The notes: generated from the sequence alone by a model not told the origin. A stretch of 64,000 bases of DNA from 2-02-FULL-55-14 sp964534125 (GCA_964534125.1 CAZHOJ010000003.1:62001-126000); one strand, 5' to 3'. Positions 16,631 through 27,098 are shown, counted from the stretch's first letter. Numbers and translations are program-made.

Positions 16631-19057
16631 ATGGACTGGCACGTGAAACGATCCCTCTTCACCATCCGACGAACCGCTCTTATTCACTCCCTGGCGCTGA
16701 TGCTCATGGCTGGCAGTGCGCCGGACGCCCAAGCGCAGAGCACGCCGCCGAAGCGTGAGTTCCGGGCGGCCTGGGTCGCCACCGTCAGCAATCTCGACTG
16801 GCCCTCCACCAACAGGCTCTCGGCGGGTGAACAGCAGCAGGAAATGGTGACACTGCTCGACCAGCTTCATGCATCTGGCATCAATGCCATCATCTTCCAG
16901 GTCCGCACGGAATGCGATGCCCTCTACAACTCCCCCTACGAGCCATGGTCATACTATCTGACCGGCAACCAGGGAACGCCTCCATCCCCCTTCTATGACC
17001 CGCTCGCATTCACGGTGGCGGAGGCACACAAACGGGGGATGGAAGTGCACGCATGGTTCAATCCATACCGCGTCCTGCGTTCCTCGCTGTCGTACCCAAA
17101 GGCGTACAATCACGTCTCCGTGCAGCATCCGGAATGGGTCATCACCAGTGGCGGAACGACGATCCTCGACCCGGGCCTCCCGGCGGTCCGGGAACATGTT
17201 GCGAAGGTCGTGCTCGACATCGTGACCCGATATGATGTGGACGGCATCCACGCGGACGACTATTTCTATCCCTATCCCCCTGATCAGCTGACGACGCAGG
17301 ACGACGCGTCGTACCTTGCGAACAATCCGGGCGGCCTTACGAAGGATGACTGGCGGCGGAACAACGTCAACACGCTCATCCGAACGTTGTACGACAGCGT
17401 ACAGATCATCAAACCGCACGTAAAGTTCGGCATGAGCCCATTCGGGATATGGAAGAGCGGGATTCCAACGGGCATCACCGGCTTGAGCGCATATTCGACG
17501 ATCTACTGCGACGCTGTGGCATGGCTCCAGGGACAATACATCGACTACCTGACCCCGCAGCTCTACTGGCAGATCGGGGGAAGCCAGGACTACCTGAAGC
17601 TCATGCCGTGGTGGGCCACGCAGCTTAACGGACGCCACCTGTACCCCGGGCATGCCCCCTACCGGATCGTTTCCTCGAACTGGACGGCAAGCGAGCTTCC
17701 AAATCAGGTCCGGGCAGACAGGGACCGCCGAGCGGAGAACGTCCTCGGAAGCGTCTTCTTCCGTGCACGGAACGGCATCACGGATAATCCGAAGGGATTT
17801 GCCGACAGCCTGCGCATTGACCTGTACAGATATCGCGCCCTCATGCCGCAGATGTCCTGGAAAGATCCTGTGCCTCCGCTTGCCGCAGCAAACCTCCGCT
17901 ATACAGACGGAGCAGACGCCCCCGCACACCTGCAATGGGACGTCCCTTCTGCGGCCACCGACGGGGACACTGCAAGCATGTACGTCGTCTATCGGTATGC
18001 GAACGACCCCGGACTCACGCCGGACATCGATGATCCGGCCGGCATCCTTTACGTCACAGCACCGTCGTCCTTCGATGCCCCGGTGCCGTCGTCATCGTCC
18101 GGCTCATACTTCTACACGGTCACGTCCCTCGACAGGAACCACAATGAGAGCGGCGTGTCGAACGTGATCGAGGTCGCGTCCCCCGCCGTACCCACAGCCA
18201 TGCTGCCGGCGGACAGCACGACGGGACTGCCGGATTCGATCATGTTCGTCTGGAACCGTACCGATGCGACCTCACGATACACGGTCGAGATCCGGCAGGC
18301 CGATCAGCCTGGCACGCTCTTCCTCACCCGGACGCTGACCGATACCATGACGTCAGCGTCGGGTTTCGACGGGCAGAAGACTTACATGTGGCAGGTGCGG
18401 TCGGGGAACGCAGGCGGGTCGAGCAGTTATTCATCCGCCTCGTACTTCACGACCGGATTCCCGGCAACACCGCTCCTGGCATACCCGACGGACGCCCTCC
18501 CCAATGTGCCGTTCGACGTGGACCTGACCTGGAGAACGACCCAGGGAGCTGAATCATACAGGCTTCAGTTCTCGACGAATTCGACATTTGCCACCACCGA
18601 GATCGATACGAGCGTTCTCACTGACACGGTCTTCACCGTTACGAACCTGGCATCCTATAAGATCTACTTCTGGCGGATCCAGGCGACAAATGCAGTCGGC
18701 GACAGCAGGTGGTCGGCTGTGTTCAGGTTCCGCACCCAGACAGCCACGAACATCGCCGCTTCGGAGGATGTCCCCGGCTCGTTCCAACTGTATCAGAACT
18801 ACCCGAATCCGTTCAATCCGTCGACCATCATCCGATTCGCCCTTCCTGCGGACGCGACGGTCTCGCTCCGGATCTATGACATTCTTGGCCGGGAGGTCCG
18901 GCGGCTCATTGACGGGAATTCCTATAGCGCCGGGATCCACAGCGTCACGTGGTTTGCCCGTGATGACCGGGGAGTCCCGGTTTCGAACGGCGTCTATCTG
19001 TACCGGATCGAGGCGGGCGGATATATGCAGGTAAAGAGGATGGTTCTTCTCCGATAG
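16631..19057 (+). CDS. secreted GHL10-type (DUF187) glycoside hydrolase-like protein with T9SS tag, copy A
   Basis: This protein of about 808 aa has a signal peptide (ending about DAQAQS), a GHL10/DUF187 TIM-barrel domain (KREFRAAWVATVSNLDWPS, VFQVR-type strand IIFQVRTECDALYNSPYEPW, HAWFNPYR, VDGIHADDYFYPYP), two FN3-like domains, and a C-terminal type IX sorting domain (YPNPFNPSTIIRF ... VKRMVLLR). Related DUF187 proteins act on peptidoglycan or other glycans; the substrate here is unknown. Earlier in-frame ATGs at 16553 and 16604 exist; 16631 gives the most normal signal peptide, but there is no clear ribosome site. A closely similar paralogue lies at 28638-30995. A strong terminator follows. 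Confidence 0.85.
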   Translation: MDWHVKRSLFTIRRTALIHSLALMLMAGSAPDAQAQSTPPKREFRAAWVATVSNLDWPSTNRLSAGEQQQEMVTLLDQLHASGINAIIFQVRTECDALYNSPYEPWSYYLTGNQGTPPSPFYDPLAFTVAEAHKRGMEVHAWFNPYRVLRSSLSYPKAYNHVSVQHPEWVITSGGTTILDPGLPAVREHVAKVVLDIVTRYDVDGIHADDYFYPYPPDQLTTQDDASYLANNPGGLTKDDWRRNNVNTLIRTLYDSVQIIKPHVKFGMSPFGIWKSGIPTGITGLSAYSTIYCDAVAWLQGQYIDYLTPQLYWQIGGSQDYLKLMPWWATQLNGRHLYPGHAPYRIVSSNWTASELPNQVRADRDRRAENVLGSVFFRARNGITDNPKGFADSLRIDLYRYRALMPQMSWKDPVPPLAAANLRYTDGADAPAHLQWDVPSAATDGDTASMYVVYRYANDPGLTPDIDDPAGILYVTAPSSFDAPVPSSSSGSYFYTVTSLDRNHNESGVSNVIEVASPAVPTAMLPADSTTGLPDSIMFVWNRTDATSRYTVEIRQADQPGTLFLTRTLTDTMTSASGFDGQKTYMWQVRSGNAGGSSSYSSASYFTTGFPATPLLAYPTDALPNVPFDVDLTWRTTQGAESYRLQFSTNSTFATTEIDTSVLTDTVFTVTNLASYKIYFWRIQATNAVGDSRWSAVFRFRTQTATNIAASEDVPGSFQLYQNYPNPFNPSTIIRFALPADATVSLRIYDILGREVRRLIDGNSYSAGIHSVTWFARDDRGVPVSNGVYLYRIEAGGYMQVKRMVLLR

Positions 19058-19116
19058 TTCAGGAGCTTTCCTCCCGGTACTGATATGTTTTGAACCGGGT
19101 ATCGAAATTCGGTCGC

Positions 19117-19163
19117 AACGCCGCTTTTTCCCAGATGTGGGAAGAGCGGCGTTTCTGTTTTTT
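19117..19163 (+). terminator. strong terminator after GHL10 copy A
   Basis: A long hairpin with AACGCCGC/GCGGCGTT at its base and CCCA/TGGG near the loop is followed by TCTGTTTTTT. Confidence 0.8.
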
Positions 19164-19255
19164 AACACGTGATTCCGCTGGTTTCTTCTGCGGGTGTTCA
19201 CCGTCACAGACCGCTTTGGACGCGCATGAAATCTCCACGACGTATCCTCATCGGC

Positions 19256-19287
19256 TTGAAAGTCACGAAAGAATTGTTGAACGTTTG
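19256..19287 (+). promoter_or_regulatory. candidate promoter of the TonB receptor operon
   Basis: TTG (19256-19258), 21 bp, then AACGTTTG (19280-19287) is one base off the TAnnTTTG -7 consensus. It lies about 86 bp upstream of the receptor start, within the 316-bp gap 19058-19373, which otherwise holds only the terminator. Confidence 0.3.
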
Positions 19288-19373
19288 TACTCGTAGATAT
19301 GCATTCAGCCCTGCTCAGGATATCTATGCCCCCCTTCGTTCGCACTTCGAATAGCCGATTTACTGGAGATCGT

Positions 19374-22300
19374 ATGAACCAATTCAAACGAACCTTCACG
19401 CTCATCCTCTTCTCCCTGCTGAGTAGTTCGGTGCTGTTCGCTCAGACGGGGAAGATCTCTGGCACGATCAAGGACGCACGCACGGGCGATCCGCTCATCG
19501 CAGCAAACGTCGTCGTGGAAGGTACGATGCTCGGCGCCGCGAGCGATTTCGACGGATATTTCGTCATCCTCGGCGTTCCGCCCGGCATGCATTCGTTGCG
19601 GGTGTCGATGCTGGGGTATGCCCCCAGGCGCGTCCTGGATGTCAGGATCTCCATCGATCTGACAACGAACCTCGAGGTCGAACTGTCCGAAACGGTCATC
19701 GAAGGGGAAGAGATCATCGTCGTGGCCGAGCGGCCGGTTGTGAAACCCGACCTTGCTGCCAGCACGGCGAACATCTCCATTGCGGAGGTGGAGAACCTGC
19801 CCGTTACCCAGGTGTCGAGCATCGTCTCGCTGCAGGCCGGCGTACAGGGCCTCACGATCCGCGGTGGCGGCTCGGACCAGACGGACTTTGTCCTGAACGG
19901 GCTGTCGCTGCGCGATGAGCGGAACAACACTCCCTACACCGCCATCAGCCTCCTTGCCGTCGAAGAGATCCAGATCCAGACCGGCGGTTTCAACGCGGAA
20001 TACGGGAACATCCGGTCCGGGCTTGCAAACATTGTGACGCGGGAAGGGGGTCAGAACGAGTACACCTTCGGCATCTTTGCCCGCTACTCCCCTCCGGGGA
20101 AGAAGTACTTCGGCCACCCGCCCAACCACCCGAACTCCTACTGGGTGCGCCCCTTCATCGATGATGCCGTTGCGTGGGACGGGACAAAAGGCGGCGCGTG
20201 GGATCCCTGGACACAACGACAGTACGTTGACTTTGAGGGATGGAACTCTCTCTCACAGAAGCTCCTGTCTGACGACGACCCGACGAACGACCTGAGCCCG
20301 CAGGCAGCACAGAAGGTCTGGTTGTGGCAGCATCGTAAGGTGTTCGATGTCACGAAACCGGACTACGATGTCGATTTCGGCTTCGGCGGACCGTTCCCGT
20401 TCATCAGCGAGGTGGCCGGGAATCTCCGTTTCTTTGCCTCCGGCCGTATGACTGTCAACCAATACGCGATCCCCTTCGGCGGGCAATGGTTCGAGGACCG
20501 CAACCGTGTGCTTGACTACAGCTACAACCTCAAGTTCACGTCCGACATTGCAGAGGGTATGAAGCTTATGGTCGAGGGCCTCATCGGACGGAACGAGGCT
20601 ATGGACCAGAATCGAAGCGGCGTGTACGGGATCTTCACCTCTCCCGGTGACATCGGTTCGTCGATGAACCGGGTGAGTTACATCGACACGCGCCTGTTCA
20701 CGACCGACTACTGGTCTCCGAGCTATGTCAATCGCGAGCTCATCGGCGCGAAGTTCACGCACCTGCTGACCTCTGAGACCTTTTACGATATCCGCGTCCA
20801 GCGCTTCCACTCGAAGTACGACACGAACCCCGGCCGTCTGCGCGACACGACCCGCCAGTACCTTTTCGGGGACGCGTACTACCTCGATGAGGCGCCCGTC
20901 GGGTTCTTCGGAAATCCGCCAAGCTGGTCGACCAACGGCATCGACGGCAAGCTCCGCCTCGGCATCGGTTTCAGCAATGCGCGCGACAGCAGCGAAGTGA
21001 CGCGGTATCAGATGAACTTCGACCTCGTGAGCCAGATCGACCGCTACAACCAGATCAAGGGGGGCTTCGAGATCGTCTACACTGAGAACTTCGTCAACTA
21101 TGCATCGGTCGACGAGGTCCTCCAGTCTGGCCGCTCGCAATCCGCATGGCAGACATACCCGACGCGATATGCCATCTACCTGCAGGACAAGCTGGAATAC
21201 GAGGGCATGATCGCCAATCTCGGCCTGCGGTTCGAGGCGTCCGATCCGGGCGGAGAATGGTACGCGTACGACCCCTATACCCGGGAGTTCTTCGGCACGT
21301 CCTCGCTCGGCATCGACACCACCCTCCAGAAAGCGCCGACCAAGGTGACGACGACCATCAGCCCGCGGCTGGGTGTGGCCTTCCCGATCACCGAGAACGC
21401 GAAGCTCTTCTTCAACTACGGCCACTTCCGTTCGATGCCTTCTCCCGAGAACCTCTACCTCATCCGCCGTGACGCTGCAAGCAAGTCCCTCCTCCGCCTC
21501 GCAGACCCGAACCTCCCGCTGCCGAAGACGGTCGCGTACGAGCTCGGGTTCGAGCAGAATCTCTGGGACCAGTTCCTCCTGCGTGTCGCCGGTTACTACA
21601 AGGACGTCTCCGACCAGTCACGGCTCGTCTCCTACGTCGGCTTCGACAACAAGCCGAACTATTCGGTGACGACCAATACGTCGTACGAGGATATCCGGGG
21701 ATTCGAGCTCACGCTGACGAAGAACCGCGGACAATGGGTGCAGGGATTCATCAACTACACCTACATGGTCGAGACGAGCGGTGCGTTCGGCTGGGGCACT
21801 CAGTATCAGAACCCGGTCGACCAGCGCGACTATGAGCGCACCAATCCGCAGCAGTTCAAGCCCATCCCGCAGCCGTATGCGCGTGCCAACATCGATTTCT
21901 TCACGCCGTACGACTTCGGTCCGGACCTCTCCGGCATCTATCCGCTCGGCAGCTGGAGGCTGAATCTTCTCGGCACATGGTCCGAAGGGTATTACTTCAC
22001 ATGGGTCGGCGGCGGTTCACGGCCCGGCGTCATCTACAATGCACAGTGGAAGGACAGCTGGGGCTTCGACATGCGCCTGAGCAAGAGCTTCTCCATCGCC
22101 GGCATCGACCTCCAGTTCTTCATGGACATCCAGAATGCGCTGAACTTCAAGTATCTCACGTCCTACGGCTTCGTCGACGGGGCCGACTACGAGGCATACA
22201 TGAAGTCCCTCCATCTCCCGAAGGAGTTCAGCGAGTTCTATGGCAACATCGTCGGCGACGACCAGCCGGGCGAATACCGGCCATCCGGCATCGAGTACCA

Positions 22301-22544
22301 GCCCATGGTCCATACCTTCTCGCTGACCGAAGTGGGCACACCGCACGTGCGCCCCATCTACTATGAAGAGGCGACCAACAAGTACTACCAGTGGCGGAAT
22401 GGCGCGTGGGTCGACGCGGACCCGACGTTCGTGCAGACCACACTGGACAATAGGGCGTACATCGACATGCCGAACCAGGACTGGTTCAATTTCGTCAATC
22501 CGCGGAACATCTACTTCGGGATGAGGCTTTCCTTCAAGCTGTAG
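19374..22544 (+). CDS. TonB-dependent outer-membrane receptor with carboxypeptidase-like N-domain
   Basis: This 1056-aa protein has a signal peptide (to about residue 23), a CarboxypepD-reg-like beta-sandwich (residues 26-105, GKISGTIKDARTGDPLIAAN ... GYFVILGVPPG), a TonB plug (about 120-230, LTIRGGGSDQTDFVLNG and FNAEYGNIRSG), then a large beta-barrel ending in IYFGMRLSFKL with a terminal aromatic/hydrophobic pattern. CTGGAGA lies before the ATG at 19374. It heads a run of four close genes (receptor, FN3 secreted protein, PorV-like protein, IPT lipoprotein). Family knowledge says such receptors import large nutrients or act in surface transport; the ligand is unknown. Confidence 0.88.
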   Translation: MNQFKRTFTLILFSLLSSSVLFAQTGKISGTIKDARTGDPLIAANVVVEGTMLGAASDFDGYFVILGVPPGMHSLRVSMLGYAPRRVLDVRISIDLTTNLEVELSETVIEGEEIIVVAERPVVKPDLAASTANISIAEVENLPVTQVSSIVSLQAGVQGLTIRGGGSDQTDFVLNGLSLRDERNNTPYTAISLLAVEEIQIQTGGFNAEYGNIRSGLANIVTREGGQNEYTFGIFARYSPPGKKYFGHPPNHPNSYWVRPFIDDAVAWDGTKGGAWDPWTQRQYVDFEGWNSLSQKLLSDDDPTNDLSPQAAQKVWLWQHRKVFDVTKPDYDVDFGFGGPFPFISEVAGNLRFFASGRMTVNQYAIPFGGQWFEDRNRVLDYSYNLKFTSDIAEGMKLMVEGLIGRNEAMDQNRSGVYGIFTSPGDIGSSMNRVSYIDTRLFTTDYWSPSYVNRELIGAKFTHLLTSETFYDIRVQRFHSKYDTNPGRLRDTTRQYLFGDAYYLDEAPVGFFGNPPSWSTNGIDGKLRLGIGFSNARDSSEVTRYQMNFDLVSQIDRYNQIKGGFEIVYTENFVNYASVDEVLQSGRSQSAWQTYPTRYAIYLQDKLEYEGMIANLGLRFEASDPGGEWYAYDPYTREFFGTSSLGIDTTLQKAPTKVTTTISPRLGVAFPITENAKLFFNYGHFRSMPSPENLYLIRRDAASKSLLRLADPNLPLPKTVAYELGFEQNLWDQFLLRVAGYYKDVSDQSRLVSYVGFDNKPNYSVTTNTSYEDIRGFELTLTKNRGQWVQGFINYTYMVETSGAFGWGTQYQNPVDQRDYERTNPQQFKPIPQPYARANIDFFTPYDFGPDLSGIYPLGSWRLNLLGTWSEGYYFTWVGGGSRPGVIYNAQWKDSWGFDMRLSKSFSIAGIDLQFFMDIQNALNFKYLTSYGFVDGADYEAYMKSLHLPKEFSEFYGNIVGDDQPGEYRPSGIEYQPMVHTFSLTEVGTPHVRPIYYEEATNKYYQWRNGAWVDADPTFVQTTLDNRAYIDMPNQDWFNFVNPRNIYFGMRLSFKL

Positions 22545-22591
22545 TGGACGACGGAAGGCACTCGGACAACGAACTCATCGAAGAAAGACCT

Positions 22592-24748
22592 ATGGACATG
22601 CAAGCACTGAAAAGAATCGCTCACGGCATCGTGATGATCCCCATCCTCCTCCTGGCGTTTCCGGCCGACCTGCAGGCCCAGGGAGCGACCAAATGGGTCG
22701 CCATCGGCGAGCTGAGCAACTGGTACTCGGAGGTCGGGTGCGAGATCGAGCACGGGAACTTCCCTTCCCAGCAGTACGGTCTCCGCTGGCCGTCGCAGTA
22801 CAACTACCAGGACATGCAGGCCGCAAAGGGTCTGTGGATAGGCGCGACGAGCTGGACGGATGAGCGGGGGACCTCGTGGCCGATCAAGGTCGTCCACGTC
22901 GGCCCGCGCGTCGACGGCATCTCGAACGGGGAGTTCTTCCCGCTCGAGTTCAAGCTTATCCCGAAGTTCTCAAAGTCCCTCGTCATTGCAGACGGACTTC
23001 CGACCTTTAGCACGATCGAGGAGGCCGAGGACCCCGACCCCTCCATCCCGTCGGACCGCATCCTGTACACGAAATCGAATACTGCGCTCGGCGTCACAAT
23101 GGAACGCAAGGTCTATGCGTGGAGCCAGCCCTATCACGACGACTATCATATCCTCGAATTCACGTTCACGAACACGGGGAACATCGACGGGGACGCCGAC
23201 ATCGAATTCCCGAACCAGACCGTCACAGGCCTCTATTTCTACTGGCAGGAACGGTACTCTCTCACCCGGGAGATACGCTACATGGTCAACAACTCCGCCG
23301 GCTGGGGTATCAACACGATGAACGATGCACGCGGATTCCCGCCCGACATCAGCAACCCCGCCATTCCGGCAGGCGAGAACGATGTAAAGGCCCAGTTCGC
23401 ATGGCACGGTTTCCACAACCAAGCGAACAAGCCTGTCGCCCCTGCCGACTTCGATAACATCGGTGCACCGATCTGGAATCCGGGACTGTCGGCCGGGTAC
23501 ATTCCGAACACTGACACCACCTGGCGCCTCGGCTCCGCCCAGTTCTGCGGGAAGGTCCATATCTATGCCGACCAATCAGCGACCAACAAGGTTGCTGCAA
23601 CGAATCAGCCTTCCACGACCAATTACGTCGCCTCTGACGAACCTATCACCCGCAACAACGACCAGTTCAATGCCGGACTGATGAGCCAGGAATATGCTCG
23701 GATGAGCGCCGGCCATACACCCCGGCACGCCTGGCTCGTTACACCGGACGGGAACTTCTCCGAGCAGAAGGTCATGGGGAACATCGGAGACGGGGGACCC
23801 GGCGGCTGGTCCACTGCATGGGGCTATGGGCCGTACACGCTTGGCCCCGGCGAAAGCGTCAAGGTGGTCTTCGCGGAAGGAGCCAACGGCCTCACACGCG
23901 AGGAAGCCATCCGGATCGGCAAGAAGTACAGGGATGGCGTCATCACCACGAAGGCGAAGAACGATTCGGTGCTCATCACGGGAAAAGAGCGCCTGCTGGA
24001 GACCTTCCGCAGAGCGGTCGCCAACTACGACGCAAATTTCAACATTCCCGCCACGCCGCTTCCTCCGGCATCCGTGACGGTGGCATCCGGAGGCGACAGG
24101 ATCAGCATCTCCTGGGTGGAGAACAGCCAGACAAGCGCAACCCCCATTCAGGGCTACCGTGTGTATCGCGCAGAGATCGAGCCCGATAGCACGTTCCATC
24201 TGATCCACGAAGCTCCTCCGGGAAGCGGATCATTCGACGATGTCACTGCGATCCGTGGCCGCGATTACTACTATTATGTATCATCGTACAGCGCCACCCT
24301 CCCCCCCGACCCGACGACGTTGTTCCCCGGTGGCGTGCTCCAGAGCAGCAGGTTCTATACGCAGACGTACGATCCCGCGAACCTCAAGCGGCCGGCGGGT
24401 ACATCCGTCGACAACGTCCGCATCGTGCCCAATCCGTATAATGCGGCGGCAGATCAGAATGTCGGCTACTTCCAGGGAGCGACCGACCGGATCGCGTTCC
24501 TGAACATTCCCGGCCAATGCACGATCCGTATCTATACCGAGCTCGGCGAGCTCGTCAAGGAGATCGAACATACCAACGGAACGGGCGATGAGTTCTGGAA
24601 TTCCGTGACCTCCTCCAACCAGGTCGTGGTGAGCGGCGTCTACATCGTCCACATCACGGTCAATCAGAACCAGGTCGATGCGACCACGGGGGCGGTGCAG
24701 TTCACGGCCGGCCAGAAGATCATCAAGAAGCTCATCATCATCCGATAG
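22592..24748 (+). CDS. secreted FN3-containing protein with variant sorting tail
   Basis: This 718-aa exported protein has a signal peptide (IVMIPILLLAFPADLQAQ), a large N-terminal region of unknown fold (about 30-480), an FN3-like domain (about 485-580, PLPPASVTVASGGDRISISW ... GYRVYRAEI) and a C-terminal domain with VPNPYN and IRIYTELGELVKEI, ending KKLIIIR. The tail resembles the FlgD-like/type IX sorting fold but with VPNPY rather than YPNPFNP. It sits 47 bp after the TonB receptor. I do not recognise a function; the pairing suggests a surface partner of the receptor. Confidence 0.75.
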   Translation: MDMQALKRIAHGIVMIPILLLAFPADLQAQGATKWVAIGELSNWYSEVGCEIEHGNFPSQQYGLRWPSQYNYQDMQAAKGLWIGATSWTDERGTSWPIKVVHVGPRVDGISNGEFFPLEFKLIPKFSKSLVIADGLPTFSTIEEAEDPDPSIPSDRILYTKSNTALGVTMERKVYAWSQPYHDDYHILEFTFTNTGNIDGDADIEFPNQTVTGLYFYWQERYSLTREIRYMVNNSAGWGINTMNDARGFPPDISNPAIPAGENDVKAQFAWHGFHNQANKPVAPADFDNIGAPIWNPGLSAGYIPNTDTTWRLGSAQFCGKVHIYADQSATNKVAATNQPSTTNYVASDEPITRNNDQFNAGLMSQEYARMSAGHTPRHAWLVTPDGNFSEQKVMGNIGDGGPGGWSTAWGYGPYTLGPGESVKVVFAEGANGLTREEAIRIGKKYRDGVITTKAKNDSVLITGKERLLETFRRAVANYDANFNIPATPLPPASVTVASGGDRISISWVENSQTSATPIQGYRVYRAEIEPDSTFHLIHEAPPGSGSFDDVTAIRGRDYYYYVSSYSATLPPDPTTLFPGGVLQSSRFYTQTYDPANLKRPAGTSVDNVRIVPNPYNAAADQNVGYFQGATDRIAFLNIPGQCTIRIYTELGELVKEIEHTNGTGDEFWNSVTSSNQVVVSGVYIVHITVNQNQVDATTGAVQFTAGQKIIKKLIIIR

Positions 24749-24778
24749 ACGACGATGTTCACTCAGACAGGACTGACC

Positions 24779-25843
24779 ATGAAGAACCTGAGATTATCCC
24801 GGACGATAGGGCTCATGACGCTGGGGGCGCTTCTCTGCCTGCACACCCAGTCGTTCGGACAAACGGAGTACCGGAAGCTCGCCCAGACCGGCATGAAGTT
24901 CCTCGCCCTGAGCGCAGGAGCGCAGCAGGCCGCTCTCGGCGATGCCTTCACGGCCGCCACCGGCAATGCTTCCTCGATGTTCTACAATACAGCGGGGATG
25001 GCATTCACACAGCAGTTCGCCGATGTCTGGATGGGCCATACGCAGTGGATCGCCGACATCAAGCACTACCATGCTGCCGTGCTGATCCGCCCGTTCAACG
25101 GCCTCTACGGCGTCCTCGGCTTTTCCTACCAGTACGTCGATTACGGTGAAGTGCAGAGCACTATCCTGGCAACGAACTCGCAGGGCTACCTCGACGTCGG
25201 CATCATCAAGCCGAACGCGTACGCCTTCGGCATCAGCTATGCGAAGGCCCTCTCCGACAGGTTCGCTGTCGGCGCCAACGTCAAGTTCGTCGGGCAGAAC
25301 CTTGGAACCGGCATGCTGGGCGGAACGTACGGCGTGAACGGCACGACAGGCGAACCAGATTCCTTCACGCCGGAGCGCACACGGGAGTTCTCCATCAAGG
25401 ATATCCCGACGTTCGATTTTGGTATCCTGTACAAGACCGGCCTGAAGAGCCTCACGTTCGGTATGACCGTGCGCAACTTCGCACGCGAGGTCTCCTACGT
25501 GGAGGAGAACTTCCAGATGCCTCTCACGTTCCGTATCGGCATCGCGATGAACGTGTTCGACCTGCTCGAGTTCGACCCGGAGTTCCAGCGGCTCCAGGTC
25601 ACGGCCGATGCCGAGCATCCGCGGGACTTCTCCGAACAGTACAAGGTCGGGCTCGAGTACGTCTTCGCGAACACGATCGCGCTGCGGGTGGGCTACGTCT
25701 CCCCCGCCGATGAGTATGACCTGTCGTACGGACTCGGACTTCAGACGTCGCTGGCGGGGACCAGCCTTGCCGTTGACTATGCATACACTCCGTTCGGGGT
25801 GTTCGACCCGGTGAACAGGTTCTCAGTGCGGTTCGGACTTTGA
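24779..25843 (+). CDS. PorV/PorQ-family outer-membrane beta-barrel protein
   Basis: This 354-aa protein has a signal peptide (to QSFGQ, about residue 28) and the PorV-like opening KFLALSAGAQQAALGDAFTA ... ASSMFYNTAGMAF, which is characteristic of the PorV/PorQ/UPF0164 barrel family. PorV shuttles type IX cargo to the attachment machinery in Porphyromonas. Here it lies within a block of T9SS-tagged genes, so a role in cargo handling is plausible. AGGAC lies upstream of the ATG at 24779; an in-frame ATG at 24755 has no ribosome site. Confidence 0.82.
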   Translation: MKNLRLSRTIGLMTLGALLCLHTQSFGQTEYRKLAQTGMKFLALSAGAQQAALGDAFTAATGNASSMFYNTAGMAFTQQFADVWMGHTQWIADIKHYHAAVLIRPFNGLYGVLGFSYQYVDYGEVQSTILATNSQGYLDVGIIKPNAYAFGISYAKALSDRFAVGANVKFVGQNLGTGMLGGTYGVNGTTGEPDSFTPERTREFSIKDIPTFDFGILYKTGLKSLTFGMTVRNFAREVSYVEENFQMPLTFRIGIAMNVFDLLEFDPEFQRLQVTADAEHPRDFSEQYKVGLEYVFANTIALRVGYVSPADEYDLSYGLGLQTSLAGTSLAVDYAYTPFGVFDPVNRFSVRFGL

Positions 25844-25889
25844 TGGACCATATGTGACGAGATAACTTACCTCTGACCAGGCAGAAACC

Positions 25890-27098
25890 ATGACAACTAT
25901 GACAAGACCTTTCCGACGCATGCTCGCCGGATCACTGGTGGCATTGATGCTCTTCAGCTGCACGGAGAACGAGGAGCGGGGAAGTCTGAACGACATCACG
26001 CTCCCGTCCACGCCGCAGCCGACGGTCTCGGGCATCTCACCCGCGGGCACCGCTCTCGCCGGCGTGGATACCCTTACCATCTCCGGGTCGAACTTCTCCT
26101 CGGATATCTCAAAGACCATCGTCTACTTCGAATCGACGCCCGGGACGATCCTGCAGGCGAGCACGACGCAGCTCGTCGTTCTCCCGCCGCTCGTGCTCGG
26201 GGACAGCGTTCGCATCCGCATTGCGACCCAGGAGTCCGACCAGATGAGCCCGACGCAGTACTATCAGCTCAGAGCTGCGGCCGTCGAGTTCGGCAATCTC
26301 TCTCCCACGGAGACTGCAGGCGGGGTCACCACCGACGCATCCGGGAATCTGTACGTCGGCATTGCCGCCACGGGAGTCGATCAGGGGGTCTTCCAGTACA
26401 CGCCGGCTGGCGTGAAGACCCAGCACGCTCCGCCGACAGCCGGAACGGCGAACTGGAATACCCTCACGTACGGGAAGGCGGGCATCATTCTGGCTGCACG
26501 CAATATCCGGGCTATCTACAACTACGCAGCGGGAGGCGGCAGTTCAGCCGCCGTCTGGAAAGCGTTCCCGACCGGGACGTCGATCGGCGATGTGGACTAC
26601 GACGCTTCCGGCAATGTCTGGGGCATTGGCAATAACACCTCGATTTTCTGCGTAAAAACGGACATGAGCCATGTTTCGTATGCCTTCAACGGAAATGTGC
26701 GCTCAGTTCGTGTTTTCAATGGATTTTTGTATTTTTCGGCTACCGCGAATAGCGAGAGCAAGATCTACAGGGCACAGATCACCGGCGATGCGATCGGCAC
26801 GCCCGAAGTGGTCTTCGATTTCACTGCCACCTTCGGGACCGGCAGGACCGCCTTGGGCCTGGCTATCGCCAGCGACGGAACGATGTTCGTTGGAACAGAA
26901 GCGCCGCAGGGTGTCGTCATTATCTATCCCTCCGGCGCCTATAGCGCACCCTTCGGGTCCTATTCTTCCCTGTTCGGAACGTCGGTGAAACACTTCGCGT
27001 GGGGAGCGGGGGATGCCCTGTACGCAGTGACGAACGAAGGAGGATTGATCCAGATCGCGGCACGCAAGACAAGCGCACCCTACTACGGAGCTCAGTGA
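25890..27098 (+). CDS. IPT/TIG-domain lipoprotein with beta-propeller-like repeats
   Basis: This 402-aa lipoprotein has a lipobox (LMLFSC, Cys about residue 24), an IPT/TIG immunoglobulin-like domain (about 45-130, PTVSGISPAGTALAGVDTLT ... VLPPLVLGDSVRIRI) and repeats of a GGVTTDASGNLYVG type that look like NHL/SMP-30 beta-propeller blades. It has no type IX tag. It is 46 bp after the PorV-like gene. The following gene also encodes a propeller, and the two may act together at the cell surface. Function unknown. Confidence 0.75.
   Translation: MTTMTRPFRRMLAGSLVALMLFSCTENEERGSLNDITLPSTPQPTVSGISPAGTALAGVDTLTISGSNFSSDISKTIVYFESTPGTILQASTTQLVVLPPLVLGDSVRIRIATQESDQMSPTQYYQLRAAAVEFGNLSPTETAGGVTTDASGNLYVGIAATGVDQGVFQYTPAGVKTQHAPPTAGTANWNTLTYGKAGIILAARNIRAIYNYAAGGGSSAAVWKAFPTGTSIGDVDYDASGNVWGIGNNTSIFCVKTDMSHVSYAFNGNVRSVRVFNGFLYFSATANSESKIYRAQITGDAIGTPEVVFDFTATFGTGRTALGLAIASDGTMFVGTEAPQGVVIIYPSGAYSAPFGSYSSLFGTSVKHFAWGAGDALYAVTNEGGLIQIAARKTSAPYYGAQ

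Noticed and set aside
20253..21425. A 390-codon minus-strand frame opposite the TonB receptor
   Set aside because: No motifs, no ribosome site, and the opposite strand encodes an intact receptor.
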